Assembly: GCF_002836205.1 (NCBI RefSeq)
Contig: NZ_PJBE01000011.1
Coordinates: 93,321 to 157,320, forward strand
Reading direction: 5' to 3'
From: Shewanella sp. Choline-02u-19
GTDB taxonomy: Bacteria > Pseudomonadota > Gammaproteobacteria > Enterobacterales > Shewanellaceae
DNA: 64,000 nucleotides
How positions within the stretch are numbered: the first letter of the stretch is position 1; each line of letters begins with the position of its first letter. The translations under genes were made by a program, and so were the position numbers. Positions 24,884 to 34,469 of this stretch are shown here, one piece after another. The notes under the pieces are model-generated. The model was not told where the DNA came from. It saw nothing but the letters and a program-made list of their open reading frames with translations, and searched no databases.

Positions 24884-25888
24884 ATGAAAAGTATAATTTT
24901 GATTGGCGGATTACTGCTTAGTACCGCGACACATCAAGTCTTTGCCGAAGAGCAATGCGGTAAAGTCACCATCGCAGATATGAACTGGAGTTCAGCTTCA
25001 TTAATCGCCAATGTGGATCGCTTTATTTTAGAACATGGTTACGGTTGCGAAGCAGAGTTAATCCCTGGCGATACGATGCCAACGAGCACCTCAATGGTTG
25101 AAAAAGGAGAGCCTGACATCGCGCCTGAGATCTGGAGCAATAACGTTAAAGATCTTATCGAACGAGGCATCAAGGAGAAGCGCTTAGCAATTGCAGGTAA
25201 ATCACTCTCTGATGGCGGCGAAGAAGGTTTCTGGGTACCCAAGTATATGGTCGATAAAGACCCAAGCCTGAAAACCATCGCGGGTATTATTGCCAAAGTA
25301 AAAACCTTTGAGCATCCAGAAGATCCAGATCGTGGTGCTTTTTATGGCTGCCCTGCGGGTTGGGGCTGTCAGATCACCGCTGAAAATCTGTTTCGAGCAC
25401 TAAAGCTCAGTGATGCAGGGTTTGATCTTGTCAATCCGGGTTCAGGAGCAGGTCTATCAGGTTCCATCGCCCGTGCTTACGAGCGTGAAAAGCCTTGGTT
25501 TGGTTATTACTGGGCACCCACTGCAATATTGGGTAAGTACAACATGGTTAAGGTCGATTTTGGTACCGGTATCGATGAAGACCATTTTCGTGACTGTATC
25601 TCTAACGTAGAGTGCGCAGATCCTAAAGTTACCATGTACCCATCAGCATTAGTGCAAACGGTTACCACTGCAGCTTTTGCTAAAAAATCAACTCAAGAAT
25701 TTGAGTATCTTGCTAAACGTTCTATCACCAATGCCCAGATGAACGGCTTGCTGGCTTGGATGGAAGACAATCAGGCTGATGGTAACATCGCCGCCGAGTA
25801 CTTCCTGATGAAGCATGAAGATATATGGCTTAAATGGGTTCCTGCTGATGTTGCCGAAAAAGTAAAATTGGCAGTCAAAGCACTCTAA
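24884..25888 (+). CDS. proX: Glycine betaine/proline-type ABC transporter substrate-binding protein
   Basis: The 334-residue product has a signal peptide ending VFA (about residue 20) and an OpuAC-type binding domain (DMNWSSASLIANVDRFILEHGYG, WFGYYWAPTAILGKY). Aromatic-rich binding motifs fit quaternary amines such as glycine betaine, choline or proline betaine, but the ligand is not certain. The ATG at 24884 is chosen because GGAG lies 5 nt upstream and the signal peptide follows at once. A terminator hairpin separates it from the permease gene 85 bp downstream, which would raise binding-protein expression relative to membrane subunits. Gene symbol is by family. Confidence 0.85.
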   Translation: MKSIILIGGLLLSTATHQVFAEEQCGKVTIADMNWSSASLIANVDRFILEHGYGCEAELIPGDTMPTSTSMVEKGEPDIAPEIWSNNVKDLIERGIKEKRLAIAGKSLSDGGEEGFWVPKYMVDKDPSLKTIAGIIAKVKTFEHPEDPDRGAFYGCPAGWGCQITAENLFRALKLSDAGFDLVNPGSGAGLSGSIARAYEREKPWFGYYWAPTAILGKYNMVKVDFGTGIDEDHFRDCISNVECADPKVTMYPSALVQTVTTAAFAKKSTQEFEYLAKRSITNAQMNGLLAWMEDNQADGNIAAEYFLMKHEDIWLKWVPADVAEKVKLAVKAL

Positions 25889-25895
25889 ATCCGAA

Positions 25896-25928
25896 CAAAA
25901 CGCGAAGCCAACAAAGCTTCGCGTTTTT
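25896..25928 (+). terminator. Hairpin terminator/attenuator between proX and proW
   Basis: ACGCGAAG pairs with CTTCGCGT, extended by flanking AAA/TTT, and a T-run follows. Position inside the transport locus suggests partial termination. Confidence 0.8.
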
Positions 25929-25973
25929 GTTTCTCATCTAGATTATTCCGTATAAAAAACGATAGAGGTACCA

Positions 25974-26873
25974 ATGGCTGACTTTTCTTGGCTCAGCAAA
26001 TTTCCAAAGATGGATCGTGAGACGTTATTGGAAATTCGCAAATATTTAGACAGCACCTTCCGGGACTTTTCCCGTGAGTATGGTGATGTCATCGAGTCTT
26101 TCTTTGATCCCTTGCTCGACTTTCTTATCTGGTTTGAAAAGCTGTTGGTACAGTCACCTTGGTGGGCTGTACTGCTGTCAATTACCGCATTAGTTTACTT
26201 AACTAGTCGTTCATGGAAATTATCTGTCGGCGTGGTGGTGTCATTTCTACTTATCGGTTATTTCGGTATGTGGGAAAATACCATGCGGACTCTCAGTATC
26301 ATTACCGTGTGCACGCTATTAGCCATCGTACTCGGCGTACCCATCGGTATATTAATGGCCCGCAGTAATCGAACTCGCTCAATAGTGACGCCGATTTTGG
26401 ATGTCATGCAAACCATGCCAGCCTTCGTGTACCTTATCCCCGTGGTCATGTTACTCGGTATTGGCAAGGTGCCCGGCGTGATTGCCGTGGTAATTTATGC
26501 CATTCCGCCCGTTATTCGACTCACGAATCTCGGGATCCGTCTGGTAGACAAAGAAGTACTAGAGGCTGCTACCGCCTATGGTGCAAGTCCCATGCAACGC
26601 CTTATGGGAGTGCAGTTACCACTCGCCTCTCCGACCATTATGGCAGGCATTAACCAGACCATTATGATGGCACTAGGAATGGTCGTTATTGCGTCGATGA
26701 TTGGCGTCACGGGGCTGGGTCAACCCGTACTCAAGTCAATCACCAACCAATACTTCACCCTCGGACTCTTTAACGGTTTAGCCATTGTCGCGCTAGCCAT
26801 CATTTTTGATCGCACTTCTCAAGCTTACGCCAAGCGATCTCAGAAACACACCCAGAGTGGAAATCATGACTAA
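25974..26873 (+). CDS. proW: Glycine betaine/proline-type ABC transporter permease
   Basis: The 299-residue inner-membrane protein has about six to seven helices and the permease EAA-like loop (EAATAYGASPMQRLMGVQLPLASPTIMAGINQ). The N-terminal amphipathic region (FRDFSREYGDVIESFFDPLLDFLIWFEKLLV) is as in ProW/OpuAB. It starts 85 bp after proX beyond the terminator, and its stop overlaps the start of the ATPase gene by 8 bp, indicating translational coupling. Confidence 0.88.
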   Translation: MADFSWLSKFPKMDRETLLEIRKYLDSTFRDFSREYGDVIESFFDPLLDFLIWFEKLLVQSPWWAVLLSITALVYLTSRSWKLSVGVVVSFLLIGYFGMWENTMRTLSIITVCTLLAIVLGVPIGILMARSNRTRSIVTPILDVMQTMPAFVYLIPVVMLLGIGKVPGVIAVVIYAIPPVIRLTNLGIRLVDKEVLEAATAYGASPMQRLMGVQLPLASPTIMAGINQTIMMALGMVVIASMIGVTGLGQPVLKSITNQYFTLGLFNGLAIVALAIIFDRTSQAYAKRSQKHTQSGNHD

Positions 26874-28122
26874 TCAATCACCAACGCAGCCACTCATTCA
26901 AATTAGAGATCTCTATAAGGTCTTTGGCAAAAAACCCGCTAACGTCATGCCGATGGTTAAAGAAGGTTTATCTAAAGATGAAATTCTAGCTAAAACCGGC
27001 CATACCGTGGGCCTTAAAGCCATTAACCTCGACATTCATCAAGGTGAAATTTTTGTCATTATGGGGTTGTCGGGCTCAGGAAAGTCCACTTTGATCCGTC
27101 ACTTCAATCGCCTTATCGATCCTACTGAAGGGCAGATATTGGTTGAAGGCATTGATGTGATGAAGCTGAATAGCAAAGAGTTGGAGCAATTTCGTCGCAA
27201 TAAAATGGCGATGGTGTTTCAACGCTTTGGTTTAATGCCTCATCGCACCGTACTGGAAAATGTTGCCTATGGTCTCAGTGTACAAGGGGTAGACAAAGCC
27301 AGCAGAAATGCCAAGGCCAATCAATGGCTAGACACTGTTGGTTTGAGCGGATATGAAGCGCAGTACCCTTCGCAGCTATCTGGTGGCCAACAGCAACGTG
27401 TGGGCCTAGCGAGAGCGCTGTGCACCGATGCAGAAATTCTGCTGATGGATGAAGCTTTCTCGGCGCTTGATCCCTTGATACGCAGTGAAATGCAAGACCA
27501 ACTCATAGAGCTGCAAAAAGAGCTGCATAAAACCATTATCTTCATTACTCACGATCTCGATGAAGCGCTGCGCATTGGCGACCGGATTGCGATCCTTAAA
27601 GACGGCAATCTGATCCAAGTGGGAGCGCCGGTGGATATCTTGCTCAACCCTGCTGACGATTATGTCGAAGCATTTGTCAAAGACGTCAACCGTCCGCGAG
27701 CCCTAACCGTTGAAACCGTGATGAAGCCACCAGCCTTTCGCCTTACCGCCGATACCATCGGTGAAGCGCTCAAGCAGATGAAGCAGATCCCAGCCAACTA
27801 TGCCTATTACGTTACCGATGAAGGTTTTCAGGGCGTAGTGTGCCAAGAAGCACTGGAAGACGCTGTAAAAACAGATAAAGATGCACCGATGGAAGACTTC
27901 CAGGTCGAGGAGATGACCCCGATATCACCAGATGCACTGCTTGAAAGTATTATTCCAACCACAATGGAATCAGACTTTCCCCTGCCCGTTGTCGATGCCG
28001 ATGGTGACTTGCAGGGTGAGCTTTCACGTTCTCATCTGGCAGGCGTGTTATCAGACTTCTACACGGACGATACCGACAACACCGAATCACAAAAATCAAA
28101 CTTAACAAACAAGGATAAATGA
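26866..28122 (+). CDS. proV: Glycine betaine/proline-type ABC transporter ATP-binding protein
   Basis: The 418-residue ATPase carries Walker A GLSGSGKST, the ABC signature LSGGQQQRVGLARAL, Walker B ILLMDEAFSALD and the switch His in ITHDLDEA. The N-terminal ALAKTGHTVGL-like segment (KDEILAKTGHTVGLKAINL) is characteristic of ProV/OpuAA. The C-terminal 130 residues form a tandem CBS region, which in OpuA relatives senses ionic strength or nucleotides. I start at the ATG at 26866, overlapping proW; the longer frame from 26806 lies within proW. Its stop overlaps the start of the porin gene. Confidence 0.92.
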   Translation: MTNQSPTQPLIQIRDLYKVFGKKPANVMPMVKEGLSKDEILAKTGHTVGLKAINLDIHQGEIFVIMGLSGSGKSTLIRHFNRLIDPTEGQILVEGIDVMKLNSKELEQFRRNKMAMVFQRFGLMPHRTVLENVAYGLSVQGVDKASRNAKANQWLDTVGLSGYEAQYPSQLSGGQQQRVGLARALCTDAEILLMDEAFSALDPLIRSEMQDQLIELQKELHKTIIFITHDLDEALRIGDRIAILKDGNLIQVGAPVDILLNPADDYVEAFVKDVNRPRALTVETVMKPPAFRLTADTIGEALKQMKQIPANYAYYVTDEGFQGVVCQEALEDAVKTDKDAPMEDFQVEEMTPISPDALLESIIPTTMESDFPLPVVDADGDLQGELSRSHLAGVLSDFYTDDTDNTESQKSNLTNKDK

Positions 28123-29357
28123 TGAATCGCTATACACTTGCTGCTTCTTGTATCGCCCTTGCATTAGCTGCTAATGCAAATGCCGCCCCGGTAGACGAAG
28201 AGCTAAAAGCGCTAAAAGCCCGAATCGAGCAGTTGGAAACTCAACAGCAGAAGGAATCTGAGCAGTTAGTCGTTGCAGAGAAGAAAAAAGAAAACGCCGT
28301 CAAATTTGGTGGTGCCGTTCGTGTTAATTACTCTTATGAAGATTATAATGATGATAACGCTGATCGCGGCGGTGATTTTGATTTCGATCTATTTCGCATA
28401 GATGTTTCAGGCAATTACGAAGACTTAATTTACTCTGCCCAGTATCGTTGGTTTGAATACATGAATGTGATTCAGCATGCATGGATTGGTTACAACTTTA
28501 CTGAAGAGCAACAAGGTAAAATTGGTGTCACTCAAGTCCCTTTCGGTATTCTAACTTACGCATCAAATAACTACTTCTTCAGCTCTAACTTCTACTTGGG
28601 CTTAGAAGATGACTACGATATGGGCCTAAATTACAAATACACTGGTGAAAATAATCGCCTCGATTTAGCTTTCTACAAAAACGATGAGCAAGGCGGACTT
28701 GACGGGTATGTCTCAGACCGTACTGACCGTTACGCATACGATGTTGTCGGTATTCGTTTAGAGGGCGAAGGTGCTTATGATGCTCCAACTGACGGTTATG
28801 CCGCTGGCGAAGTAAACACCTTCAACGCGCGCTATGCCCATAACTTCGCATTCAATGATGTTGCTGTTGAACTAGGCGCATCAGTTCAAGCTGGCCAACT
28901 TGAAATTGCCAACGGCACCGATGGTGACAACGTTGCAGCCGCAATCCACAGTGTCGTTAACTACGACCGTTGGAATGTTAAGTTGCAATTGACCGATTAT
29001 AAGTACGACGTTGATGGTATGGATGTTGACCGTATTGTCGTGGCTGCATACCACTTCTATGACTCAATTCCAGCAGAAGCGACGACTTACATCGCTAACG
29101 TAGCATACAGCCTACCGGTTAATATTGGACCGATATCAAACCTAACATTCTATAACGACTACTCATTGGTTACTGATAAATCTGCGGATTTAGAAGATAC
29201 CTTTATGAATGTCACAGGAATGGCGGTAACTGCCGGCGGACTCTACACTTATTTCGACTTTGTTGTCGGTGAGAACCAGCCTTTTATCGGCGGAACGATG
29301 GTCGGTAATGGTGACACTAACAAGCGCTTCAATATTAACTTTGGTTACTATTTCTAA
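28122..29357 (+). CDS. Outer membrane porin coupled to the betaine-type ABC transporter
   Basis: The 411-residue product has a signal peptide ending NANA, a short coiled-coil segment (DEELKALKARIEQLETQQQKES) and a barrel of many amphipathic strands ending in NFGYYF with terminal Phe. The coiled coil is like that of OprO/OprP or trimeric porins. Start codons ATGATG overlap the proV stop (TGA at 28120-28122), with AAGGA best placed for the second ATG. It should let substrate cross the outer membrane to ProX. Whether it is specific for the same osmolyte is inference from gene order. A strong terminator follows. Confidence 0.85.
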   Translation: MNRYTLAASCIALALAANANAAPVDEELKALKARIEQLETQQQKESEQLVVAEKKKENAVKFGGAVRVNYSYEDYNDDNADRGGDFDFDLFRIDVSGNYEDLIYSAQYRWFEYMNVIQHAWIGYNFTEEQQGKIGVTQVPFGILTYASNNYFFSSNFYLGLEDDYDMGLNYKYTGENNRLDLAFYKNDEQGGLDGYVSDRTDRYAYDVVGIRLEGEGAYDAPTDGYAAGEVNTFNARYAHNFAFNDVAVELGASVQAGQLEIANGTDGDNVAAAIHSVVNYDRWNVKLQLTDYKYDVDGMDVDRIVVAAYHFYDSIPAEATTYIANVAYSLPVNIGPISNLTFYNDYSLVTDKSADLEDTFMNVTGMAVTAGGLYTYFDFVVGENQPFIGGTMVGNGDTNKRFNINFGYYF

Positions 29358-29401
29358 GCATTAAAAATAGTATTGATAAGCTAGAGATAGCTTAAGCTAA
29401 C

Positions 29402-29437
29402 AAAAAACCGCATCCCTTTAGGAGTGCGGTTTTTTTA
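29402..29437 (+). terminator. Rho-independent terminator of the ABC transporter-porin operon
   Basis: AAAAAACCGCA pairs with TGCGGTTTTTT around a short loop, followed by a T-run, about 45 bp beyond the porin stop. Confidence 0.85.
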
Positions 29438-29520
29438 TTGGAAATAAGTGATGCTGAAGTCTAATAAGTCGTGGTTTACAAGCAGACAACCAATGTGGCA
29501 CGTCATGTAGCACAGGTAGA

Positions 29521-29554
29521 AAAACAAAAGGCCTCACATTGCTGTGAGGCCTTT
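29521..29554 (-). terminator. Rho-independent terminator of rnpB
   Basis: The 12-bp stem AAAGGCCTCACA/TGTGAGGCCTTT with a 4-nt loop is followed on the minus strand by a T-rich tract. It lies directly after the RNase P RNA 3' end. Confidence 0.88.
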
Positions 29555-29562
29555 GGCTTGAA

Positions 29563-29910
<348 letters not shown>

Positions 29911-29981
29911 GCGGAGTATAGCCTAAGCGCAAGCAACAAACCAACTACTTTCACACTTAGTCTCTCGCAATGTGGCTAACG

Positions 29982-30824
29982 TTAGAGGCCGATCGCTAAA
30001 CCGTGCTTATAAAGCGCATTCTTTTTAATGCCATAGATCTGCCCAGCAATCGCTGAGGCCTTCTTTAATGGCAAGTCTTCACAAAGCAGTTTTAGTGTTT
30101 CAATCACCACGGTAGAGAATTCTGACTCCTCATCACTGCGGTAGCCATGACACATCAACACGATTTCACCGCGTTGCTGGTTAAGGTCATCTTTAACCGT
30201 TTGTAGCACATCGCCTACGGGACCAGACAAAAAGGTCTCGAACGTTTTAGTCACTTCGCGTGCCATTACAATTTCACGATCGGCCCCAAGAGCGGCGACC
30301 ATTGATTCTAAACTGTGGACGATACGGTGCGGTGACTCATAGAAGATTAAGGTGCGTGGATCTTCTTTAAGCGCAGTGAGCTTATCTAAACGTCCTTTCT
30401 CTTTAGACGGTAAAAAACCTTCAAAAGTGAAACGGTCTGAAGGTAAGCCTGAAGCGCTCAACGCGGTGATAGCTGCACAAGGTCCTGGCAGTGGGATAAC
30501 ATTAAAGCCCGCTTCACGTACCTGTTTCACTAGGTGGTATCCTGGATCTGAGATCAGGGGTGTACCAGCATCGGAGATAAGTGCCACCGATTCACCATAG
30601 CCCAGTTTTTGAATAATCCACTGAGCTCTATCACGTTCGTTATGGTCGTGCAGCGCGGTTTTACGCGTCTCAATACCAAAGTGACTCAGCAACTTACCAC
30701 TATGGCGTGTATCTTCGCAGGCGATGAGCGATACTTGATTAAGCACCTCAATTGCACGGCTACTAATATCCCCTAAATTCCCGATTGGTGTGGGAACAAT
30801 GTAAAGCGCGACCGACAGGTCCAT
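29982..30824 (-). CDS. rsmI: 16S rRNA (cytidine(1402)-2'-O)-methyltransferase
   Basis: RsmI methylates the ribose of C1402 in the ribosomal P site using S-adenosylmethionine. The 280 residues start MDLSVALYIVPTPIGNLGDIS, the typical YVVATPIGNLGD motif of the tetrapyrrole-methylase-like fold. The motifs ALISDAGTPLISDPGY and PLPGPCAAITALSASGLP follow. It is divergent from lpoA with 102 bp between, as in most gammaproteobacteria. No unusual features. Confidence 0.96.
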   Translation of the reverse strand: MDLSVALYIVPTPIGNLGDISSRAIEVLNQVSLIACEDTRHSGKLLSHFGIETRKTALHDHNERDRAQWIIQKLGYGESVALISDAGTPLISDPGYHLVKQVREAGFNVIPLPGPCAAITALSASGLPSDRFTFEGFLPSKEKGRLDKLTALKEDPRTLIFYESPHRIVHSLESMVAALGADREIVMAREVTKTFETFLSGPVGDVLQTVKDDLNQQRGEIVLMCHGYRSDEESEFSTVVIETLKLLCEDLPLKKASAIAGQIYGIKKNALYKHGLAIGL

Positions 30825-30926
30825 ATCTACCTCTGTAGTAACTTATAGCAAGAGTTTTTAACAAGACTTTCGCCAAGCGTAAGAGCAGGTTAAACTATTG
30901 ACAGCATCTTACCAGAGTGAAGACCT

Positions 30927-32798
30927 GTGTTAAAAAGACTGAATTCAACTAAATTTATCTCAATCGCGATTTTATCTGCAGTTTTGTTCGGTTGTGGTAC
31001 CTCTACGGCACCCGTAAATACTGAAAAGACACAAGTTTCTTTGTCTGCGGTGACAATGGCTTCATCACAGTATTTGGCGCTAGCCGCCAATGAAAAAAAC
31101 CGTGAAACTCGTGATAAGTATGTTTTATTGGCAGCACATGCATTTATCAATGAAGGTAATGCCAACACTGCAGACAAGACATTAAAGTCTATCGCACAAG
31201 ATATGACGCAAAAACCTGAGCTACTCGCAGAGCACAAATATCTTACCGCGCGGGTTTTAGAGGTGATCTCAACGTATGATCATGCGCTGAAAACGCTCGA
31301 CTATCCTAGCACTTGGACATTGCCAAATTGGCAGTGGGTGAGCTATTACCAATTTAAGGCGCGACTTTATCAGCAGGTCAATCAGCCAATAGAGCAAGTT
31401 AGACAGCTGAGTTTATTGAGCCAGTACTTACCGCCGACACAGGCTTACGATGTTAACAATCAAATCTGGCGTTCACTGCAGCCCATTAACGAAAAAACGC
31501 TACTCAGTTTTCGCGATGATCGCACCAATCCTATTTTTGCAGGCTGGGTACAGTTAGCGTATATCGCTAAACATTACGCCATTAACCCAAATGATCTGGT
31601 TCGCCAACTCGGTAGCTGGCAGCAACTTAACCCTAATCACCCTGCAGCAGCAAAGTTACCAACCGATCTCGAAAAGGCCCTTAACACTAAGCCATATCAG
31701 CCTAAAAACATTGCGGTGCTGTTACCTCTCACGGGCCCTAGAGCCGTTGTTGCAGATACCGTAAAGCAAGGTATTATTGCTAATTACATGGCGACCGGCG
31801 ATGACAGTGTTGCCGTTAATTTTTTTGATACCGCCCTAGGGGCACCGCTGGCTTATCAACAGGCGGTAACGGCAGGCGCTGAGTTTATTATTGGGCCATT
31901 ACTGCAATCCGAAGTGGAACAGTTACAAGATATGCCCCCCGTTTCAGCAATAACAGCGGTCACCCCGACAACAGCAAGCGAATCAATTGCCGCTAAGAGT
32001 ATTCCGCAGCTGTACTTAAACCATATTGATAACTTTACCGCACATGATGATAAATTTTTCTTTGCGCTGTCACCCACAGATGAAGCGATTGATGCGGCTC
32101 AACGACTGTATAATGACGGCATAGATCAACCCTTACTGTTAGTCAGTAATGATGCCGTCGGCCACCGTATGGCAGAGAGCTTTAGCGATGCTTGGCAACA
32201 ACTGACGAGTAAGCCTGCCGAGATTCATTACTATGATGCTGGCGATAAAATGAAGGTCACAGTCCAAAAGGCACTGGGCGTTATCGACAGCAAGGAGCGT
32301 ATTGCGCGCATTAAAGCTATTCTGAAGCCGAAGATTGAAGCTGATTTTCGTTCGCGCCGCGATATCGACGCGATTTATATGATCTCTGCTAGCCGTGATT
32401 TAGTCTTATTGAAACCGTTTATTGATGTCAACTTCAGCGTATTTGCACAGCCAGTGCCTCTCTATACCACCAGCCGCAGCCGAGTTGAAAGCAATACGCG
32501 TGAAACCGCGACCGAGTTGAATAACCTCACCATTAGCGACATTCCTTGGTTAATCACCCCCAATACCGAAACCCGTATGGTGAATGAGTTATGGCCTAAT
32601 TGGAGCAACAGTCGCAAACGCTTATACATTATGGGCTATGACGCGCTTGATTTAGTCGGTAAACTTGCACAGATGCGTGCACTGCCTGGCTACCAGTTTT
32701 CTGGCCGTAGCGGCACATTATCAGTCCAACCCGACGGCACGATTAATCGTCAATTGAGCTGGGGTCGCTACCAACGAGGTAACTTGCGCCCGCTTTAA
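30927..32798 (+). CDS. lpoA: Penicillin-binding protein 1A activator, outer membrane lipoprotein LpoA
   Basis: LpoA spans the periplasm from the outer membrane and stimulates PBP1A. The 623-residue product begins at a GTG and has a lipobox (LFGC, Cys23). The N-terminal half (about 35-250) is TPR-like helical. The C-terminal half, from KNIAVLLPLTGPRAVVADTVKQGI, has a periplasmic-binding-protein fold. Its partner gene mrcA is in this window at 49275. It heads the lpoA-yraN-diaA-dolP group on the plus strand. Confidence 0.92.
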   Translation: MLKRLNSTKFISIAILSAVLFGCGTSTAPVNTEKTQVSLSAVTMASSQYLALAANEKNRETRDKYVLLAAHAFINEGNANTADKTLKSIAQDMTQKPELLAEHKYLTARVLEVISTYDHALKTLDYPSTWTLPNWQWVSYYQFKARLYQQVNQPIEQVRQLSLLSQYLPPTQAYDVNNQIWRSLQPINEKTLLSFRDDRTNPIFAGWVQLAYIAKHYAINPNDLVRQLGSWQQLNPNHPAAAKLPTDLEKALNTKPYQPKNIAVLLPLTGPRAVVADTVKQGIIANYMATGDDSVAVNFFDTALGAPLAYQQAVTAGAEFIIGPLLQSEVEQLQDMPPVSAITAVTPTTASESIAAKSIPQLYLNHIDNFTAHDDKFFFALSPTDEAIDAAQRLYNDGIDQPLLLVSNDAVGHRMAESFSDAWQQLTSKPAEIHYYDAGDKMKVTVQKALGVIDSKERIARIKAILKPKIEADFRSRRDIDAIYMISASRDLVLLKPFIDVNFSVFAQPVPLYTTSRSRVESNTRETATELNNLTISDIPWLITPNTETRMVNELWPNWSNSRKRLYIMGYDALDLVGKLAQMRALPGYQFSGRSGTLSVQPDGTINRQLSWGRYQRGNLRPL

Positions 32799-32883
32799 AC
32801 TGACATGTAAATGTCCAACGCTGAGTAACAACACTTCGGGCTTTTGCGCTATATTCAAATACCGCCACAAGGATGCAGCGAAT

Positions 32884-33225
32884 TTGACAGAGAAAACAGC
32901 AGTTAAAGGAAAAGCAGCTGAAGTCGCCGCGCGACTATATTTGGAACACCATGGGCTTAAGTTTGTCGAACAAAACGTACGCTATCGTTTTGGTGAAATA
33001 GACATTATTATGCGCGATGGTAACGATTGGGTATTCATCGAAGTTAAGTATCGCACCCATAGCCAATATGGTGGAGCCGTTAACGCATTGAGCTTGGCTC
33101 AAGTTCGGCGCTTAAGAAAAGCGGCGAGCCATTACATACAATTAAACCGAATCGACGCTATCTGCCGATTCGATGTTATCGCCGCCGATCCCTCTGGCAT
33201 ACAATGGATCCGCGACGCTTTTTAA
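32884..33225 (+). CDS. yraN: YraN/UPF0102 family protein
   Basis: The 113 residues show the nuclease-like fold of UPF0102: GEIDIIMRDG, VFIEVKYR (the E-x-K of restriction-endonuclease-like domains) and a helix RLRKAASHYI. Biochemical function is unproven. The start is TTG at 32884 with AAGGA upstream at slightly long spacing. It lies between lpoA and diaA, its conserved position. Confidence 0.88.
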   Translation: MTEKTAVKGKAAEVAARLYLEHHGLKFVEQNVRYRFGEIDIIMRDGNDWVFIEVKYRTHSQYGGAVNALSLAQVRRLRKAASHYIQLNRIDAICRFDVIAADPSGIQWIRDAF

Positions 33226-33286
33226 ACCGATTTAATTTTAATTTGCGCGTTTGCTAAAACGCTATATATAGATATAAGGTAACTCC

Positions 33287-33880
33287 ATGTTAGAGCGCAT
33301 TAAAGACAGCTTTACTGAATCCATTCAAACCAAAATTGATGCTTCAGAAGCATTGCCAGAGTCACTTGCCAAAGCGGCAGAAATGATGGTGAATTGTTTG
33401 TTAAATGGCAATAAAATTTTAGCTTGTGGTAATGGCGGTAGCGCAGGTGATGCGCAGCATTTTTCTGCAGAGTTATTGAATCGCTACGAAATAGAGCGTC
33501 CACCTTTACCCGCTATCGCACTGAGCTGTGACACATCAACCATTACCGCGATTGCGAATGACTATAGCTACGATGAAATATTTTCTAAGCAAATCATGGC
33601 ACTGGGTTCTCCTGGTGATATTTTGCTTGCTATCTCAACCAGCGGTAACTCTGGTAACGTGATTAAAGCGATGGAAGCTGCACTTAGCCGTGATATGACC
33701 ATAGTGTCGTTAACCGGAAAAGACGGCGGCGCTATGGCTGGCTTATTAAGTGTCAATGACGTTGAGGTTCGTGTGCCGTCAAATGTGACCGCCCGTATCC
33801 AAGAAGTACACTTACTTGCGATTCATTGCTTGTGTGACAACATTGACCGCACGCTATTCCCGCAGGACGAACCCGCATGA
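33287..33880 (+). CDS. diaA: SIS-domain DnaA initiator-associating protein DiaA
   Basis: The 197-residue SIS-domain protein contains CGNGGSAGDAQHFSAELLNRYEIERPPLPAIALS and ISTSGNSGNV, shared by DiaA and GmhA. The position between yraN and dolP and the Phe/Leu-rich ends favour DiaA, which binds DnaA and promotes timely replication initiation, over phosphoheptose isomerase. It overlaps the next gene by four bases (ATGA). Confidence 0.88.
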   Translation: MLERIKDSFTESIQTKIDASEALPESLAKAAEMMVNCLLNGNKILACGNGGSAGDAQHFSAELLNRYEIERPPLPAIALSCDTSTITAIANDYSYDEIFSKQIMALGSPGDILLAISTSGNSGNVIKAMEAALSRDMTIVSLTGKDGGAMAGLLSVNDVEVRVPSNVTARIQEVHLLAIHCLCDNIDRTLFPQDEPA

Positions 33881-34446
33881 TAAAGCGGCTGCCAATAATT
33901 GCCATACTGCTCATGCTACAAGGCTGTGCAGGCGCTGTAATGGTGGGTGCTGTTGGTGGCGCTATGATGGTCAATGATGAACGCAGTTTCCAAACTCAGC
34001 TGGATGACACCAATGCAGATTTCAATATCTCCAGTGCGCTGTCATCTCATGATGATCTCAAAAACCAAGCGAACGTAACCGGTGTGGTGATGAACAGCAA
34101 CGTATTGATGATAGGCCAAGCGCCCAACTCAATGCTGAGAGATAAAGCCATTCGGACCGTGCAAGATCTTAAGATTGGCGGCAAGATCCATAATCAAATT
34201 CGCATAGGAAACCCTACTTCCTTTACCACTCGAAGTAACGACACCTGGATAACCACCAAGGTCAAAAGTCGAATGCTCAGTGAGGATAATCTTGATGTGA
34301 CCAACATTAAAGTGGTGACCGAGAACGGTGAAGTATTCTTGATTGGGTTAGTTAAGCGACAGCAAGCCGAGCTTGCTGTGGATGTTGCGCGTAATACTGC
34401 TGGTGTACGTAAAGTGATTAAGGTATTTGAGTACACCGACTCATAA
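33877..34446 (+). CDS. dolP: BON-domain outer membrane lipoprotein DolP (YraP)
   Basis: The 189-residue lipoprotein has lipobox MLQGC (Cys17) and two BON domains (about 45-115 and 125-188; the second contains WITTKVKSRMLSEDNLDVTNIKVVTENGEVFLIGLV). DolP supports outer-membrane integrity and BAM function. It overlaps diaA by four bases. Its terminator hairpin (34477-34513) lies inside the 3' end of the convergent EamA gene. Confidence 0.92.
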   Translation: MIKRLPIIAILLMLQGCAGAVMVGAVGGAMMVNDERSFQTQLDDTNADFNISSALSSHDDLKNQANVTGVVMNSNVLMIGQAPNSMLRDKAIRTVQDLKIGGKIHNQIRIGNPTSFTTRSNDTWITTKVKSRMLSEDNLDVTNIKVVTENGEVFLIGLVKRQQAELAVDVARNTAGVRKVIKVFEYTDS

Positions 34447-34469
34447 CCTTAATCGACTCTGTGACTACA

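Noticed and set aside
26806..26865. Longer N-terminus for the ProV-like ATPase
   Set aside because: The extra 20 codons lie within proW and lack a ribosome-binding site; family N-termini fit the ATG at 26866.
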